64,000 nucleotides of DNA. Source: Streptomyces sp. VRA16 Mangrove soil. Lineage in GTDB: Bacteria; Actinomycetota; Actinomycetes; Streptomycetales; Streptomycetaceae. Position 1 is the stretch's first letter, and each line of letters starts with the position of its first letter. The notes beneath the pieces are model-generated. The model was not told the DNA's origin. It saw only the letters and a program-made list of their open reading frames with translations, and made no database searches. Where the stretch lies: NCBI RefSeq assembly GCF_017377775.1, contig NZ_JAFVLN010000012.1, forward strand, positions 1 to 64,000. Reading direction: 5' to 3'. The position numbers and the translations under genes were made by a program. Below are positions 8,640-17,179 of this stretch, piece by piece.

Positions 8640-9335
8640 ATGCCGCTGACCTCCCCCCGCCGCTCGGCCCTGTCCGAGCAGGTCATCTCCGCCCTGCGCG
8701 CCCAGATCTCCTCGGGCGAGTGGCCGGTGGGTTCCCGCATCCCGACGGAGCCGGAGCTCGTCGAGCAGCTGGGCGTGGCACGGAACACGGTGCGGGAGGC
8801 GGTGCGCGCCCTCGCGCACAACGGGCTGCTCGACATCCGGCAGGGCTCGGGCACGTACGTCGTGGCGACGAGCGAGCTGGCGGGTGTGATGCAGCGGCGG
8901 TTCGCGGACGCCGATCCGCGGCACATCGCCGAACTGCGCTCCACGCTGGAGTCGAGCGCGGCGCAGCTTGCGGCCGAGCGGCGCACCGAGCGCGATCTCA
9001 AGCAGCTGGACGCGCTGCTCGTACGCCGTGAGCAGGCGTGGGAGTCGGGCGACGCGGAGGCGTTCGTGGCGGCGGACGCGACGTTCCACATGGCCGTGGT
9101 GGCGGCGTCCCACAACGACGTGATGACCGCGATGTACGCGGATCTGGGCGAGGTGCTGCGGGACTGGCTGCGCGAGGACGTCGGCGAGAAGCTCAGCGCC
9201 GAGAACCACATGGACCACGCGGGCCTCGTGGACGCGATCAGGGACGGGGACGCGGAGGGCGCCGCTACCCAGGCGGCGGGCTATCCGTTCCTGTGCCGTC
9301 CGGGACGGCTCAGTCCCTCACCTTCCGGTGGCTGA
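8640..9335 (+). CDS. FadR/GntR-family transcriptional regulator (FCD domain)
   Basis: 231 aa. It has an N-terminal winged HTH (about residues 8-75; RIPTEPELVEQLGVARNTVREAVR spans the recognition helices, followed by the GSGTYV wing). A C-terminal all-helical FCD ligand-binding domain follows, with acidic and His residues likely to bind a metal (Asp and His in ADATFHMAV; a later His in NHMDHAGL). The ATG at 8640 follows AAGGACCGCC. It probably senses a small organic acid and represses the adjacent exporter. The C-terminal tail (GYPFLCRP onward) overlaps the end of the convergent gene by 26 bases. Confidence 0.85.
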   Translation: MPLTSPRRSALSEQVISALRAQISSGEWPVGSRIPTEPELVEQLGVARNTVREAVRALAHNGLLDIRQGSGTYVVATSELAGVMQRRFADADPRHIAELRSTLESSAAQLAAERRTERDLKQLDALLVRREQAWESGDAEAFVAADATFHMAVVAASHNDVMTAMYADLGEVLRDWLREDVGEKLSAENHMDHAGLVDAIRDGDAEGAATQAAGYPFLCRPGRLSPSPSGG

Positions 9336-9693
9336 CCCAGACCCGGGCCACGTCCTTCCAGCACCGGCCGTCGAGCCGCACGGTCTCGGCCGGGTCCACC
9401 TCGCGCGGCTTCGTGTCGGTGTCGATGTCCCACCAGCGGGCGCACTCGATGTGCAGGGCGACGGCGTCGGCGCCCGGGTACGGGTTGTGGCAGTAGGCGC
9501 GCACCCGTGAGCCGTCGGTCTCGGTGCGGCACTGGGCGCCGAAGAGTTCGCGTTTCGGGGCGGGGTGGTCGTCCTTGCCGTCCTTGTCGTCGGACATCGC
9601 GTCGCAGGCCAGGACGACGAGCAGGAGCAGGGCGGCGGCGAGGGCTATGGCGGCGGACACGGTTGCGGGGACTCTGCGAGGCGGGACACGCAC
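9310..9693 (-). CDS. Putative lipoprotein or membrane-anchored exported protein, unknown function
   Basis: 127 aa. An N-terminal hydrophobic helix (about residues 12-33, ending LLLVVLAC, a lipobox-like LVVLAC) is followed by an Asp/Lys-rich linker and a small extracellular domain with four Cys (two likely disulfides) and a WWDID motif. The GTG at 9693 has a perfect AGGAGG five to seven bases upstream. That SD is part of one arm of the fabI terminator hairpin (9694-9733). The function is unknown. Confidence 0.6.
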   Translation of the reverse strand: MRVPPRRVPATVSAAIALAAALLLLVVLACDAMSDDKDGKDDHPAPKRELFGAQCRTETDGSRVRAYCHNPYPGADAVALHIECARWWDIDTDTKPREVDPAETVRLDGRCWKDVARVWVSHRKVRD

Positions 9694-9733
9694 GAAGGGA
9701 CCTCCTCGCACCAGCGTGCGGGGAGGTCCCTTC
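9694..9733 (-). terminator. Terminator of the fabG-fabI operon
   Basis: An 18-bp inverted repeat with one wobble pair (GAAGGGACCTCCTCGCAC / GTGCGGGGAGGTCCCTTC) and a 4-nt loop, 41 bases beyond the fabI stop. The same hairpin contains the Shine-Dalgarno of the next gene on the strand. Confidence 0.85.
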
Positions 9734-9774
9734 GGTCCGCCCGGCCGGTGGGCCGAACGGGGGAGCTTCGGGCG

Positions 9775-10551
9775 TCAGGCGCCGATGGCGTGCAGACCGC
9801 CGTCGACGTGGATGATCTCGCCGGTGGTCTTCGGGAACCAGTCCGAGAGCAGCGCGACGATGGCCTTGGCGGCCGGCTCCTGGTCGGTGAGGTTCCAGGT
9901 CAGCGGGGAGCGGCTGTCCCAGACCTTGGCCAGCTCGTCGAAGCCGGGGATCGACTTGGCGGCCATCGAGCCGAGCGGGCCGGCCGAGACCAGGTTGCAG
10001 CGGATCTCGTCCTTGCCCAGGTCACGCGCCATGTAACGGCTGGTGGCCTCCAGGGCGGCCTTGGTCGGGCCCATCCAGTCGTACTGCGGCCAGGCGAACT
10101 GCGCGTCGAAGGTGAGGCCGACGACGGAGCCGCCCTCGGTCATCAGCGGCTTGAGCGCCATGGTGAGCGACTTCAGCGAGAAGGCCGAGATGTGCATCGC
10201 GGTCGCGACGGACTCGAACGGCGTGTTGAGGAAGTTGCCGCCGAGCGCGTCCTGCGGAGCGAAACCGATGGAGTGCACGACACCGTCGAGGCGGTCGCCG
10301 AGCTGCTCGCGGACCAGGCCCTCCAGGCGGTCCAGGTGCTCCTGGTTGGACACGTCCAGCTCGATGACCTTGACGTTCTCCGGCTTCGGGAGCTTCTTCG
10401 CGATCCGCTCGGTCAGCGTCGGACGCGGGAAGGCGGTCAGGATGATCTCCGCGCCCTGCTCCTGCGCGATCTTCGCCGCGTGGAAGGCGATGGAGGACTC
10501 CATCAGGACGCCGGTGATGAGGATCTTCTTGCCCTCGAGGATTCCAGCCAT
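9775..10551 (-). CDS. fabI: Enoyl-[acyl-carrier-protein] reductase (NADH) FabI/InhA
   Basis: 258 aa. It reduces trans-2-enoyl-ACP in the last step of each type II fatty acid elongation cycle. It is an SDR with the FabI/InhA nucleotide motif (ITGVLMESSIA) and the catalytic Tyr157 and Lys164 in YDWMGPTK; Ser94 in HSIGF occupies the position of the InhA isoniazid-resistance residue. The start follows the fabG stop by five bases, so the two are one operon. A terminator follows. Confidence 0.96.
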   Translation of the reverse strand: MAGILEGKKILITGVLMESSIAFHAAKIAQEQGAEIILTAFPRPTLTERIAKKLPKPENVKVIELDVSNQEHLDRLEGLVREQLGDRLDGVVHSIGFAPQDALGGNFLNTPFESVATAMHISAFSLKSLTMALKPLMTEGGSVVGLTFDAQFAWPQYDWMGPTKAALEATSRYMARDLGKDEIRCNLVSAGPLGSMAAKSIPGFDELAKVWDSRSPLTWNLTDQEPAAKAIVALLSDWFPKTTGEIIHVDGGLHAIGA

Positions 10552-10556
10552 GATGT

Positions 10557-11273
10557 TCAGTGACCCATTCCCAGTCCGCCGTCAACCGGGATGACGGCTC
10601 CAGTGATGTAAGAAGCGTCGTCGGAGGTCAGGAACTTCACCACACCGGCGATCTCCTCGACCTGCGCGTACCGGCCGAGCGGCACCTGCGACACGATGTT
10701 CGCGCGCTGCTCGTCCGTGAGCGCCTGGGTCATGTCGGTGTCGACAAAGCCCGGTGCGACGACGTTGAAGGTGATGTTGCGCGACCCCAGCTCACGGGCG
10801 AGGGAGCGCGCGAAGCCGACCAGGCCCGCCTTCGAAGCGGCGTAGTTCGCCTGACCCGCCGAGCCGAGCAGGCCGACGACGGAGGAGATCAGCACGACGC
10901 GGCCCTTCTTGGCGCGCAGCATGCCGCGGTTGGCACGCTTCACGACCCGGAAGGTGCCGGTGAGGTTGGTGTCGAGGACGGACGTGAAGTCCTCCTCGGA
11001 CATGCGCATGAGGAGCTGGTCCTTGGTGACGCCGGCGTTGGCGACGAGGACCTCGACGTTGCCGTGCTTCTCCTCGATCTCCTTGTAGGCCTGCTCCACC
11101 TGCTCGGTGTCGGTGATGTCGCACTTGACGGCGAGGAAGCCCAGCTTTTCGAGCTCCGCGGGGTCACCCGAGCGGTACGTGATCGCGACCTTGTCGCCCG
11201 CCTCGGCGAACGCGCGGGCGATGGCGAGGCCGATGCCCCGGTTTCCTCCGGTGACGAGAACCGAGCGGCTCAA
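10557..11273 (-). CDS. fabG: 3-oxoacyl-[acyl-carrier-protein] reductase FabG
   Basis: 238 aa. It uses NADPH to reduce 3-oxoacyl-ACP to 3-hydroxyacyl-ACP in fatty acid synthesis. It is a classical SDR: TGGNRGIG cofactor loop at the N-terminus, NAG motif (VANAGVT), and the catalytic Ser-Tyr-Lys in ISSVVG and YAASKAG. I chose the TTG at 11273 (LSRSVLVTGG, behind AAAGGGTGA) because it places the first beta strand correctly; no ATG or GTG fits. It pairs with fabI downstream. Confidence 0.95.
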   Translation of the reverse strand: MSRSVLVTGGNRGIGLAIARAFAEAGDKVAITYRSGDPAELEKLGFLAVKCDITDTEQVEQAYKEIEEKHGNVEVLVANAGVTKDQLLMRMSEEDFTSVLDTNLTGTFRVVKRANRGMLRAKKGRVVLISSVVGLLGSAGQANYAASKAGLVGFARSLARELGSRNITFNVVAPGFVDTDMTQALTDEQRANIVSQVPLGRYAQVEEIAGVVKFLTSDDASYITGAVIPVDGGLGMGH

Positions 11274-11479
11274 CGGATCACCCTTTCGATAGCGGTGGTG
11301 GTACCTCGAAAACCTATCGGTACGACCCGGGGTACGGAGAATCGAGCACCGACAGTGGCGTACTCGACTCGCTGTCGGGTCCCTACAGAAAGGTCTGGCC
11401 GCGCACCCCCGTCGCGCGACATGATCGGATCCCACCTGTGGCGAAGACCGCGACGACCGCGACGAACAGGGAGATCTTC
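11274..11479. promoter_or_regulatory. Divergent promoter region fabG / tldD
   Basis: About 200 bases between divergent genes. Two imperfect inverted repeats are visible: CGATAG (near 11287) with CTATCG (near 11314), and ACCGACAG (near 11348) with CTGTCGGGT (near 11373). These could be promoter-proximal operators or stem-loops. I see no clear -10/-35 pair. Confidence 0.35.
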
Positions 11480-13003
11480 GTGCCTCATACGATCGATGAA
11501 GGCTTCACGGCGCTGCCCCTGCGGGCCCTGGCCGACGCGGCCCTGGCCCGCGCCCGCGCGCTGGGCGCCGACCATGCGGACTTCCGCCTGGAGCGGGTGC
11601 GCAGTGCCGCCGTGCGGCTGCGGGACGCCAAACCCGCCGGTTCCTCGGACACCACGGACCTGGGCTATGCCGTGCGGGTGGTGCACGGCGGGACCTGGGG
11701 GTTCGCCTCCGGGGTCGATCTGACGATGGACGCCGCCGCGAAGGTGGCGTCGCAGGCCGTGGCGATGGCCAAGCTGAGCGCCCAGGTGATCAGGGCGGCC
11801 GGGTCCGACGAGCGGGTGGAGCTCGCCGACGAGCCCGTGCACGCGGACCGGACGTGGGTCTCGTCGTACGAGATCGATCCCTTCTCGGTGCCGGAGGAGG
11901 AGCGGTTCGCGCTGCTGGCGGGGTGGAGCGCGCGACTGCTCGCGGCGAACGGCGTCTCCCATGTGGACGCCTCGCTGCTGTCCGTGCACGAGAACAAGTT
12001 CTACGCGGACACGGCGGGGACCGTGACGACGCAGCAGCGCGTGCGGCTGCACCCGCAGCTGACCGCCGTCTCGGTGGACGACTCCAGCGGCGAGTTCGAC
12101 TCGATGCGCACGCTCGCGCCGCCGGCCGGCCGGGGCTGGGAGTACCTGACGGGCACCGGCTGGGACTGGGAGAGCGAGCTGGCGGAGCTTCCCGGGCTGC
12201 TCGCCGAGAAGATGCGGGCGCCGAGCGTGCGCGCGGGCTCGTACGACCTCGTCGTCGACCCGTCGAACCTCTGGCTCACCATCCACGAGTCCATCGGGCA
12301 CGCCACCGAGCTGGACCGCGCGCTCGGCTACGAGGCCGCGTACGCGGGCACCTCCTTCGCCACCTTCGACCAGCTCGGGAAGTTGAAGTACGGCTCCGAG
12401 ATCATGAATGTGACGGGCGACAGGACCGCCGAGCACGGGCTCGCCACCATCGGGTACGACGACGAGGGCGTGGCCGGGCAGTCCTGGGACCTGGTCAAGG
12501 ACGGGACGCTGGTGGGCTACCAGCTCGACCGGCGGATCGCGAGGCTGACCGGGTTCGAGCGGTCCAACGGGTGCGCGTACGCCGACTCCCCCGGGCATGT
12601 GCCGGTGCAGCGGATGGCCAATGTGTCGCTGCAACCCGATCCCGGCGGGCTCTCCACCGAGGATCTGATCTCGGGCGTGGACAACGGCCTGTACCTCGTC
12701 GGCGACCGGTCGTGGTCCATCGACATGCAGCGGTACAACTTCCAGTTCACGGCGCAGCGGGCGTACGCCGTCCGGGGCGGGCGGCTCGCCGGACAGGTGC
12801 GGGACTTCGCCTACCAGGCGACGACCACCGACTTCTGGGGCTCGATGGCCGCGGTCGGCGGGCCGCAGACCTATGTCCTGGGCGGCGCCTTCAACTGCGG
12901 CAAGGCCCAGCCGGGCCAGGTCGCCGCGGTCTCGCACGGCTGCCCCTCCGCCCTCTTCAAGGGCGTCAACATCCTCAACACCACGCAGGAGGCGGGTCGA
13001 TGA
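11480..13003 (+). CDS. tldD: TldD-type metalloprotease subunit
   Basis: 507 aa from the GTG at 11480. It is the catalytic subunit of the TldD/TldE (PmbA) heterodimeric protease, which in E. coli matures microcin B17 and degrades unfolded peptides. The zinc motif HExxxH is present as HESIGH (near residue 272). The GTG start follows AGGGAG by six bases. A GTG at 11438 would add 14 residues lacking family similarity. The stop overlaps the tldE start (ATGA). Confidence 0.9.
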   Translation: MPHTIDEGFTALPLRALADAALARARALGADHADFRLERVRSAAVRLRDAKPAGSSDTTDLGYAVRVVHGGTWGFASGVDLTMDAAAKVASQAVAMAKLSAQVIRAAGSDERVELADEPVHADRTWVSSYEIDPFSVPEEERFALLAGWSARLLAANGVSHVDASLLSVHENKFYADTAGTVTTQQRVRLHPQLTAVSVDDSSGEFDSMRTLAPPAGRGWEYLTGTGWDWESELAELPGLLAEKMRAPSVRAGSYDLVVDPSNLWLTIHESIGHATELDRALGYEAAYAGTSFATFDQLGKLKYGSEIMNVTGDRTAEHGLATIGYDDEGVAGQSWDLVKDGTLVGYQLDRRIARLTGFERSNGCAYADSPGHVPVQRMANVSLQPDPGGLSTEDLISGVDNGLYLVGDRSWSIDMQRYNFQFTAQRAYAVRGGRLAGQVRDFAYQATTTDFWGSMAAVGGPQTYVLGGAFNCGKAQPGQVAAVSHGCPSALFKGVNILNTTQEAGR

Positions 13004-14400
13004 GCCCCCGTACGCCCGGGACCAAGCCGTACGAGATCGTCGAGCGCGCGCTGCAGCTGTCGCGGGCCGACGGCTGTGTCGTCATCGCCGACGAGACGTC
13101 CACCGCGAATCTGCGCTGGGCGGGCAACGCGCTCACCACGAACGGGGTCACCCGCGGGCGCACCTTGACCGTCATCGCGACGGTCGACGGCAAGGAGGGC
13201 ACGGCGAGCGGTGTCGTGTCCCGGTCGGCGGTGACCGCGGACGATCTCGAACCGCTCGTCCGCGCCGCCGAGGAGGCCGCCGCGAAGGCCGGGCCCGCCG
13301 AGGACGCGCAGCCGCTGGTCGACGGCGTACCGCACTCCCCCGGCTTCACGGACGCCCCGGCCGAGACCTCGTCGGCGGTGTTCGCGGACTTCGCGCCCGC
13401 GCTGGGCGAGGCGTTCGCGCGGGCCAGGAGCGGCGGGCGCGAGCTGTACGGCTTCGCGAACCACGAGCTGACCAGCAGCTATCTCGGTACGTCGACGGGG
13501 CTGCGGCTGCGGCACGACCAGCCCAACGGGACCCTGGAGCTGAACGCGAAGTCGCCGGACCGTACGCGGTCGGCGTGGGCGGGGCAGTCCACGCGGGACT
13601 TCAAGGACGTCGACCCGGCCGCGATGGACGCCGACCTCGCCACCCGGCTCGGCTGGGCCGAGCGCCGCATCGACCTGCCGGCCGGGCGGTACGAGACGTT
13701 GCTGCCGCCGACCGCCGTCGCCGACCTGCTGATCTACCAGCTGTGGTCGGCCGGGGCGCGGGACGCCGCCGAGGGGCGGACCGTGTTCTCCAAGCCCGGT
13801 GGCGGTACGCGCGTCGGGGAGCGGCTGAGCGAGCTGCCGCTGACGCTGCGCAGCGATCCGCACGCGCCGGGCCTGGAGTGCGCGCCGTTCGTGCTGACGC
13901 ATTCCTCCGGGGACGACGCGTCCGTGTTCGACAACGGGCTGCCGGTCTCGGCCACGGAGTGGATCGCGCGCGGTGAGCTGAAGCATCTGACGACCACCCG
14001 GCACAGCGCGGCCCTGACGGGCCTTCCCGTCGCGCCCGCCGGGGACAACCTGATCCTCGACGGCGGCTCGCGGAAGTCCCTGGAGGAGATGGTCGCGGCG
14101 ACGGAGCGCGGGCTGCTGCTCACCTGTCTCTGGTACATCCGCGAGGTCGACCCGGCGACGCTGCTGCTGACCGGGCTGACCCGGGACGGCGTCTACCTCG
14201 TGGAGAACGGGGAGGTCGTCGGCGCGGCGAACAACTTCCGGTTCAACGAGTCGCCCGTCGACCTGCTGGCCCGCGCCACGGAGGCCGGCCGGACGGAAAA
14301 GACGCTGCCCCGCGAGTGGGGCGACTGGTTCACTAGGGCTGCGATGCCGGCGCTGCGGGTGCCGGACTTCAACATGAGCTCGGTCAGCCAGGGCGTCTGA
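13000..14400 (+). CDS. tldE: TldE/PmbA-type metalloprotease subunit
   Basis: 466 aa. It is the non-metal-binding partner of TldD, which lacks HExxxH but shares the fold. It overlaps tldD by four bases, which fits obligatory co-expression of a heterodimer. In Streptomyces the pair is conserved but its natural substrate is unknown, and there is no modified-peptide precursor gene next to it here. It is followed 63 bases later by tyrS on the same strand. Confidence 0.9.
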   Translation: MSPRTPGTKPYEIVERALQLSRADGCVVIADETSTANLRWAGNALTTNGVTRGRTLTVIATVDGKEGTASGVVSRSAVTADDLEPLVRAAEEAAAKAGPAEDAQPLVDGVPHSPGFTDAPAETSSAVFADFAPALGEAFARARSGGRELYGFANHELTSSYLGTSTGLRLRHDQPNGTLELNAKSPDRTRSAWAGQSTRDFKDVDPAAMDADLATRLGWAERRIDLPAGRYETLLPPTAVADLLIYQLWSAGARDAAEGRTVFSKPGGGTRVGERLSELPLTLRSDPHAPGLECAPFVLTHSSGDDASVFDNGLPVSATEWIARGELKHLTTTRHSAALTGLPVAPAGDNLILDGGSRKSLEEMVAATERGLLLTCLWYIREVDPATLLLTGLTRDGVYLVENGEVVGAANNFRFNESPVDLLARATEAGRTEKTLPREWGDWFTRAAMPALRVPDFNMSSVSQGV

Positions 14401-14463
14401 GCCCTTCGGTTCGCCCATAGACTGGTCGGGCCCCAACAGAACTGTTCAAGGAGAACCAGAACC

Positions 14464-15729
14464 GTGACGGACATCGTCGACGAGCTGAAGTGGCGCGGCC
14501 TGTGGGCCCAGTCCACTGACGAGGACGCACTGCGCAAGGCGCTCGCGGACGGTCCGGTCACGTTCTATTGCGGCTTCGACCCGACCGCCGCCTCCCTGCA
14601 CGTCGGCCACCTGGTGCAGGTGCTGACCATGCGCCGCCTCCAGCAGGCGGGCCTGCGCCCGCTGGCGCTGGTCGGCGGCGCCACGGGCCAGATCGGTGAC
14701 CCGCGCCCGACGGCCGAGCGCACGCTGAACGACCCGGAGACGATCGCTCACTGGGTGACCCGGCTGCGTTCGCAGATCGAGCCCTTCCTCGACTTCGAGG
14801 GGGAGAACGCGGCGACGATGGTGAACAACCTGGACTGGACCGCGGGCATGTCCGCGATCGAGTTCCTGCGGGACATCGGCAAGCACTTCCGGGTCAACAA
14901 GATGCTGACCAAGGACTCCGTGGCCCGCCGCCTGGAGTCGCAGGAGGGCATCAGCTACACGGAGTTCAGCTACCAGCTCCTGCAGGGCATGGACTTCCTG
15001 GAGCTGTACCGGCGCTACGGCTGCACGCTGCAGCAGGGCGGCTCGGACCAGTGGGGCAACCTGACGGCCGGGCTCGACCTGATCCACCGCCTGGAGCCGG
15101 AGGCGTCGGCGCACTGCATCGCGACGCCGCTGATGGTGAAGGCCGACGGCACCAAGTTCGGCAAGACCGAGGGCGGCGCCGTCTGGCTCGACCCGGAGAT
15201 GACGACGCCGTACGCGTTCTACCAGTTCTGGCTGAACGTGGACGACCGGGACGTCTCGACGTACATGCGCATCCTGTCCTTCAAGTCCCGCGAGGAGCTG
15301 GAGGAGATGGAGGCGCTCACGGCCGAGAAGCCGTTCCTGCGCACCGCGCAGAAGGCGCTCGCCGAGGAGCTGACCACGCTGGTGCACGGCGCGGACCAGT
15401 GCCGGGCCGTGATCGACGCCTCCAAGGCGCTGTTCGGCCAGGGTGAGCTGTCCGACCTGGACGCGGGCACGCTGGCCGCGGCCCTGTCCGAGCTGCCGCA
15501 CGTCACGGTGGACGCCCTGGCCCCGGTCTCGGACCTGCTCGCCGAGACCGGTCTGGTCGCTTCCAAGTCGGCCGCCCGGCGCACCATCAAGGAGGGCGGC
15601 GCCTACGTGAACAACGTGAAGGTCGTCTCCGAGGACGCCGTCCCGGAGACCGCCGAGCTGCTGCACGGCCGCTGGCTGGTGCTGCGCCGCGGCAAGAAGA
15701 ACCTGGCCGCGGTGGAGCTCAAGGGCTGA
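14464..15729 (+). CDS. tyrS: Tyrosyl-tRNA synthetase
   Basis: 421 aa class I aminoacyl-tRNA synthetase that charges tRNA-Tyr. It has an HVGHL version of the HIGH motif (near residue 46), the tyrosine-binding YQLLQGMDF segment with GGSDQWGN, the KMSKS loop as KFGKT (near 234) and a C-terminal S4 RNA-binding domain (about 355-415). The GTG start follows AAGGAGAACCAGAACC. The 63-base gap upstream is too short for a T-box. A strong terminator follows. Confidence 0.97.
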   Translation: MTDIVDELKWRGLWAQSTDEDALRKALADGPVTFYCGFDPTAASLHVGHLVQVLTMRRLQQAGLRPLALVGGATGQIGDPRPTAERTLNDPETIAHWVTRLRSQIEPFLDFEGENAATMVNNLDWTAGMSAIEFLRDIGKHFRVNKMLTKDSVARRLESQEGISYTEFSYQLLQGMDFLELYRRYGCTLQQGGSDQWGNLTAGLDLIHRLEPEASAHCIATPLMVKADGTKFGKTEGGAVWLDPEMTTPYAFYQFWLNVDDRDVSTYMRILSFKSREELEEMEALTAEKPFLRTAQKALAEELTTLVHGADQCRAVIDASKALFGQGELSDLDAGTLAAALSELPHVTVDALAPVSDLLAETGLVASKSAARRTIKEGGAYVNNVKVVSEDAVPETAELLHGRWLVLRRGKKNLAAVELKG

Positions 15730-15753
15730 CGTCCGCGCGCCCGCGCACGCCTG

Positions 15754-15783
15754 AAGGGGCGGTCCCGTCCGGGACCGCCCCTT
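15754..15783. terminator. Bidirectional terminator downstream of tyrS
   Basis: A perfect 13-bp stem, AAGGGGCGGTCCC with its complement, with a 4-nt loop (GTCC), followed by TTCGG. It lies between tyrS and the convergent GlsB-type gene. Confidence 0.9.
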
Positions 15784-15826
15784 TCGGTTTCAGTGCGCCG
15801 TACTCGATAGGGGTGCGGTGGCCCCG

Positions 15827-16099
15827 TTACGCCTTCTTCTTCCCGCGCAGCGCCACCCAGGCCATGTCGCCCACGCCGACGACGACCACGGCGCCGATCA
15901 GTTGCAGCAGGTGGCGGGTCCAGTCGATGCCACGGGTGTCGTTGACACCGATGGCGGTCGCCATCCAGTTGCCCAGGACGCTACCGACGATCCCGAAGAC
16001 CGTCGTCAACCACAGCGGAATGTTCTGCTTGCCCGGCAGGATCATGCGTGCGATCAGACCGAGCACGAAGCCCACGATGATTGCCCACAACCAACTCAT
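15827..16099 (-). CDS. GlsB/YeaQ/YmgE-family stress response membrane protein
   Basis: 90 aa with three transmembrane helices. The N-terminal GFVLGLIARMILPGKQ signature is typical of the transglycosylase-associated (GlsB/YeaQ/YmgE) family and is followed by a Gly-rich second helix. Members are small envelope proteins induced by stress; the biochemical function is unknown. The ATG at 16099 has GCGAGGAGGCGAC upstream, a good SD. Confidence 0.85.
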   Translation of the reverse strand: MSWLWAIIVGFVLGLIARMILPGKQNIPLWLTTVFGIVGSVLGNWMATAIGVNDTRGIDWTRHLLQLIGAVVVVGVGDMAWVALRGKKKA

Positions 16100-16324
16100 G
16101 TCGTCGCCTCCTCGCGGCGAGGGGTGCGCGGCTCATGGACGCGCCCGTGCGATCAGTCTCCGGCCGTACTCCGTACGGCGCACGTCGGGGAGGCTCATAC
16201 GTGGTAAGGCGCAGAAGGCGCGCCCAGGTCAGGGCGCCCCCGGTCTCGTAGCCGGCGCAGCCCCGGCGTAACGTGATGGAAGTCCGGTCCGGGGAGAGTC
16301 CGGCGAGCTGGCAGGCGGTGGAAT

Positions 16325-16678
16325 GTGATGCGGAAGCGCGGAAGCAACGGCGGAGCAGAGGTTTTCCGGATCACTGGGGCCCGGCAGGGGCTCGCCGAGG
16401 ATGTGCGCGGGCGGCAGCGGCGGTACGTCATCTCGATGGGGATCCGCACCCTCGCGGTGATCGCGACGGCCGTGCTCTGGAACGTCGAGCGGCACGTCGC
16501 CATCGTGACTCTGGTACTCGGTGCCTTCCTCCCCTACGTCGCCGTGGTCATCGCCAACGCGGGGCGCGAGAACGCGCCGAATCTGCCCTCGACGTTCGTG
16601 CCGGCGCCGTCGCGGCCCATGATCGCGCCGACGTCCGCGGCCGGTGCCGCGGAATCCGTCCCGGAAGACCGGGTGTAG
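16325..16678 (+). CDS. DUF3099 domain-containing membrane protein
   Basis: 117 aa. A cytosolic N-terminus ends in FRITGARQGLAEDVRGRQRRY, the signature stretch of the actinobacterial DUF3099 family. Two hydrophobic helices (about residues 37-53 and 59-77) and a Pro/Ala-rich tail follow. The function is unknown. GTG (16325) and ATG (16328) are adjacent start codons. The 6C RNA gene lies 120 bases downstream on the same strand. Confidence 0.75.
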   Translation: MMRKRGSNGGAEVFRITGARQGLAEDVRGRQRRYVISMGIRTLAVIATAVLWNVERHVAIVTLVLGAFLPYVAVVIANAGRENAPNLPSTFVPAPSRPMIAPTSAAGAAESVPEDRV

Positions 16679-16799
16679 CCGGCGGCGCTCCGTACCGCTC
16701 CGCGATCAGGCGATCACACTGGTCGGCAAACCTCAAGAAAAGCTCAGAGCAATATGTAGTTCTGGTGCCGGGTGCGGGGTCGCCCGTGACATACTGCGT

Positions 16800-16876
16800 A
16801 CGCGCTCCGCATCCCCCGTCGGAGCGACGGACCGACGCCGGGCAGCTCCCCCCGTGGCTGCTCGGCGTCGCCTTTT
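16800..16876 (+). ncRNA. 6C small RNA
   Basis: Two consecutive hairpins have C-rich loops. Stem CGCTCCG/CGGAGCG (16803-16809, 16820-16826) has loop CATCCCCCGT; a 14-bp stem (16833-16846, 16857-16870, one wobble) has loop TCCCCCCGTG with six Cs. CCTTTT follows immediately and serves as an intrinsic terminator. This is the layout of the actinobacterial 6C RNA family (two stem-loops with C-rich loops). A -10-like CATACT at 16790-16795 would start transcription at about 16801. C-rich loops are thought to pair with G-rich ribosome-binding sites of target mRNAs. The identification rests on the motif layout; a covariance-model search would settle it. Confidence 0.85.
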
Positions 16877-16920
16877 CCCGGGGTGTCCAGCGGGTTTTCC
16901 GGGCCGTTTAGGGTTGAGGC

Positions 16921-17175
16921 GTGAACCTCGCGAACCTGTCCGGACCCACGCCCCCGTCCCCCACGACCCCCCAGTGCTCGGCCAAGGGCTGCCGTGCCGA
17001 CGCGGTCTGGGTCCTGGCGTGGAACAACCCGAAACTGCACACGCCCGACCGCCGCAAGACATGGCTCGCGTGTGACGACCACCGCGAGCATCTCTCCCAG
17101 TTCCTGGGTGTGCGGGGTTTCCTCAAGGACGTCGTGACGCTGGCGGAGTGGGAGTCACGGCCCGCGGCCGAGTAG
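16921..17175 (+). CDS. Small Cys/His-containing protein conserved in actinobacteria, unknown function
   Basis: 84 aa. It has CSAKGCRADAVWVLAWNNP followed by a CDDHREH cluster, giving a C-x4-C...C-x2-H-x2-H arrangement that could bind zinc. There is no membrane segment. The GTG start is at 16921. Its stop lies five bases before the convergent end of moaA. Confidence 0.65.
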   Translation: MNLANLSGPTPPSPTTPQCSAKGCRADAVWVLAWNNPKLHTPDRRKTWLACDDHREHLSQFLGVRGFLKDVVTLAEWESRPAAE

Positions 17176-17179
17176 CGGC

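Noticed and set aside
9236..9335. Frameshift at the end of the FadR-like gene
   Set aside because: The tail GYPFLCRP... is in frame and similar endings occur in related regulators; I see no disrupted downstream domain.
14401..14463. T-box before tyrS
   Set aside because: The 63-base gap cannot hold a T-box leader.
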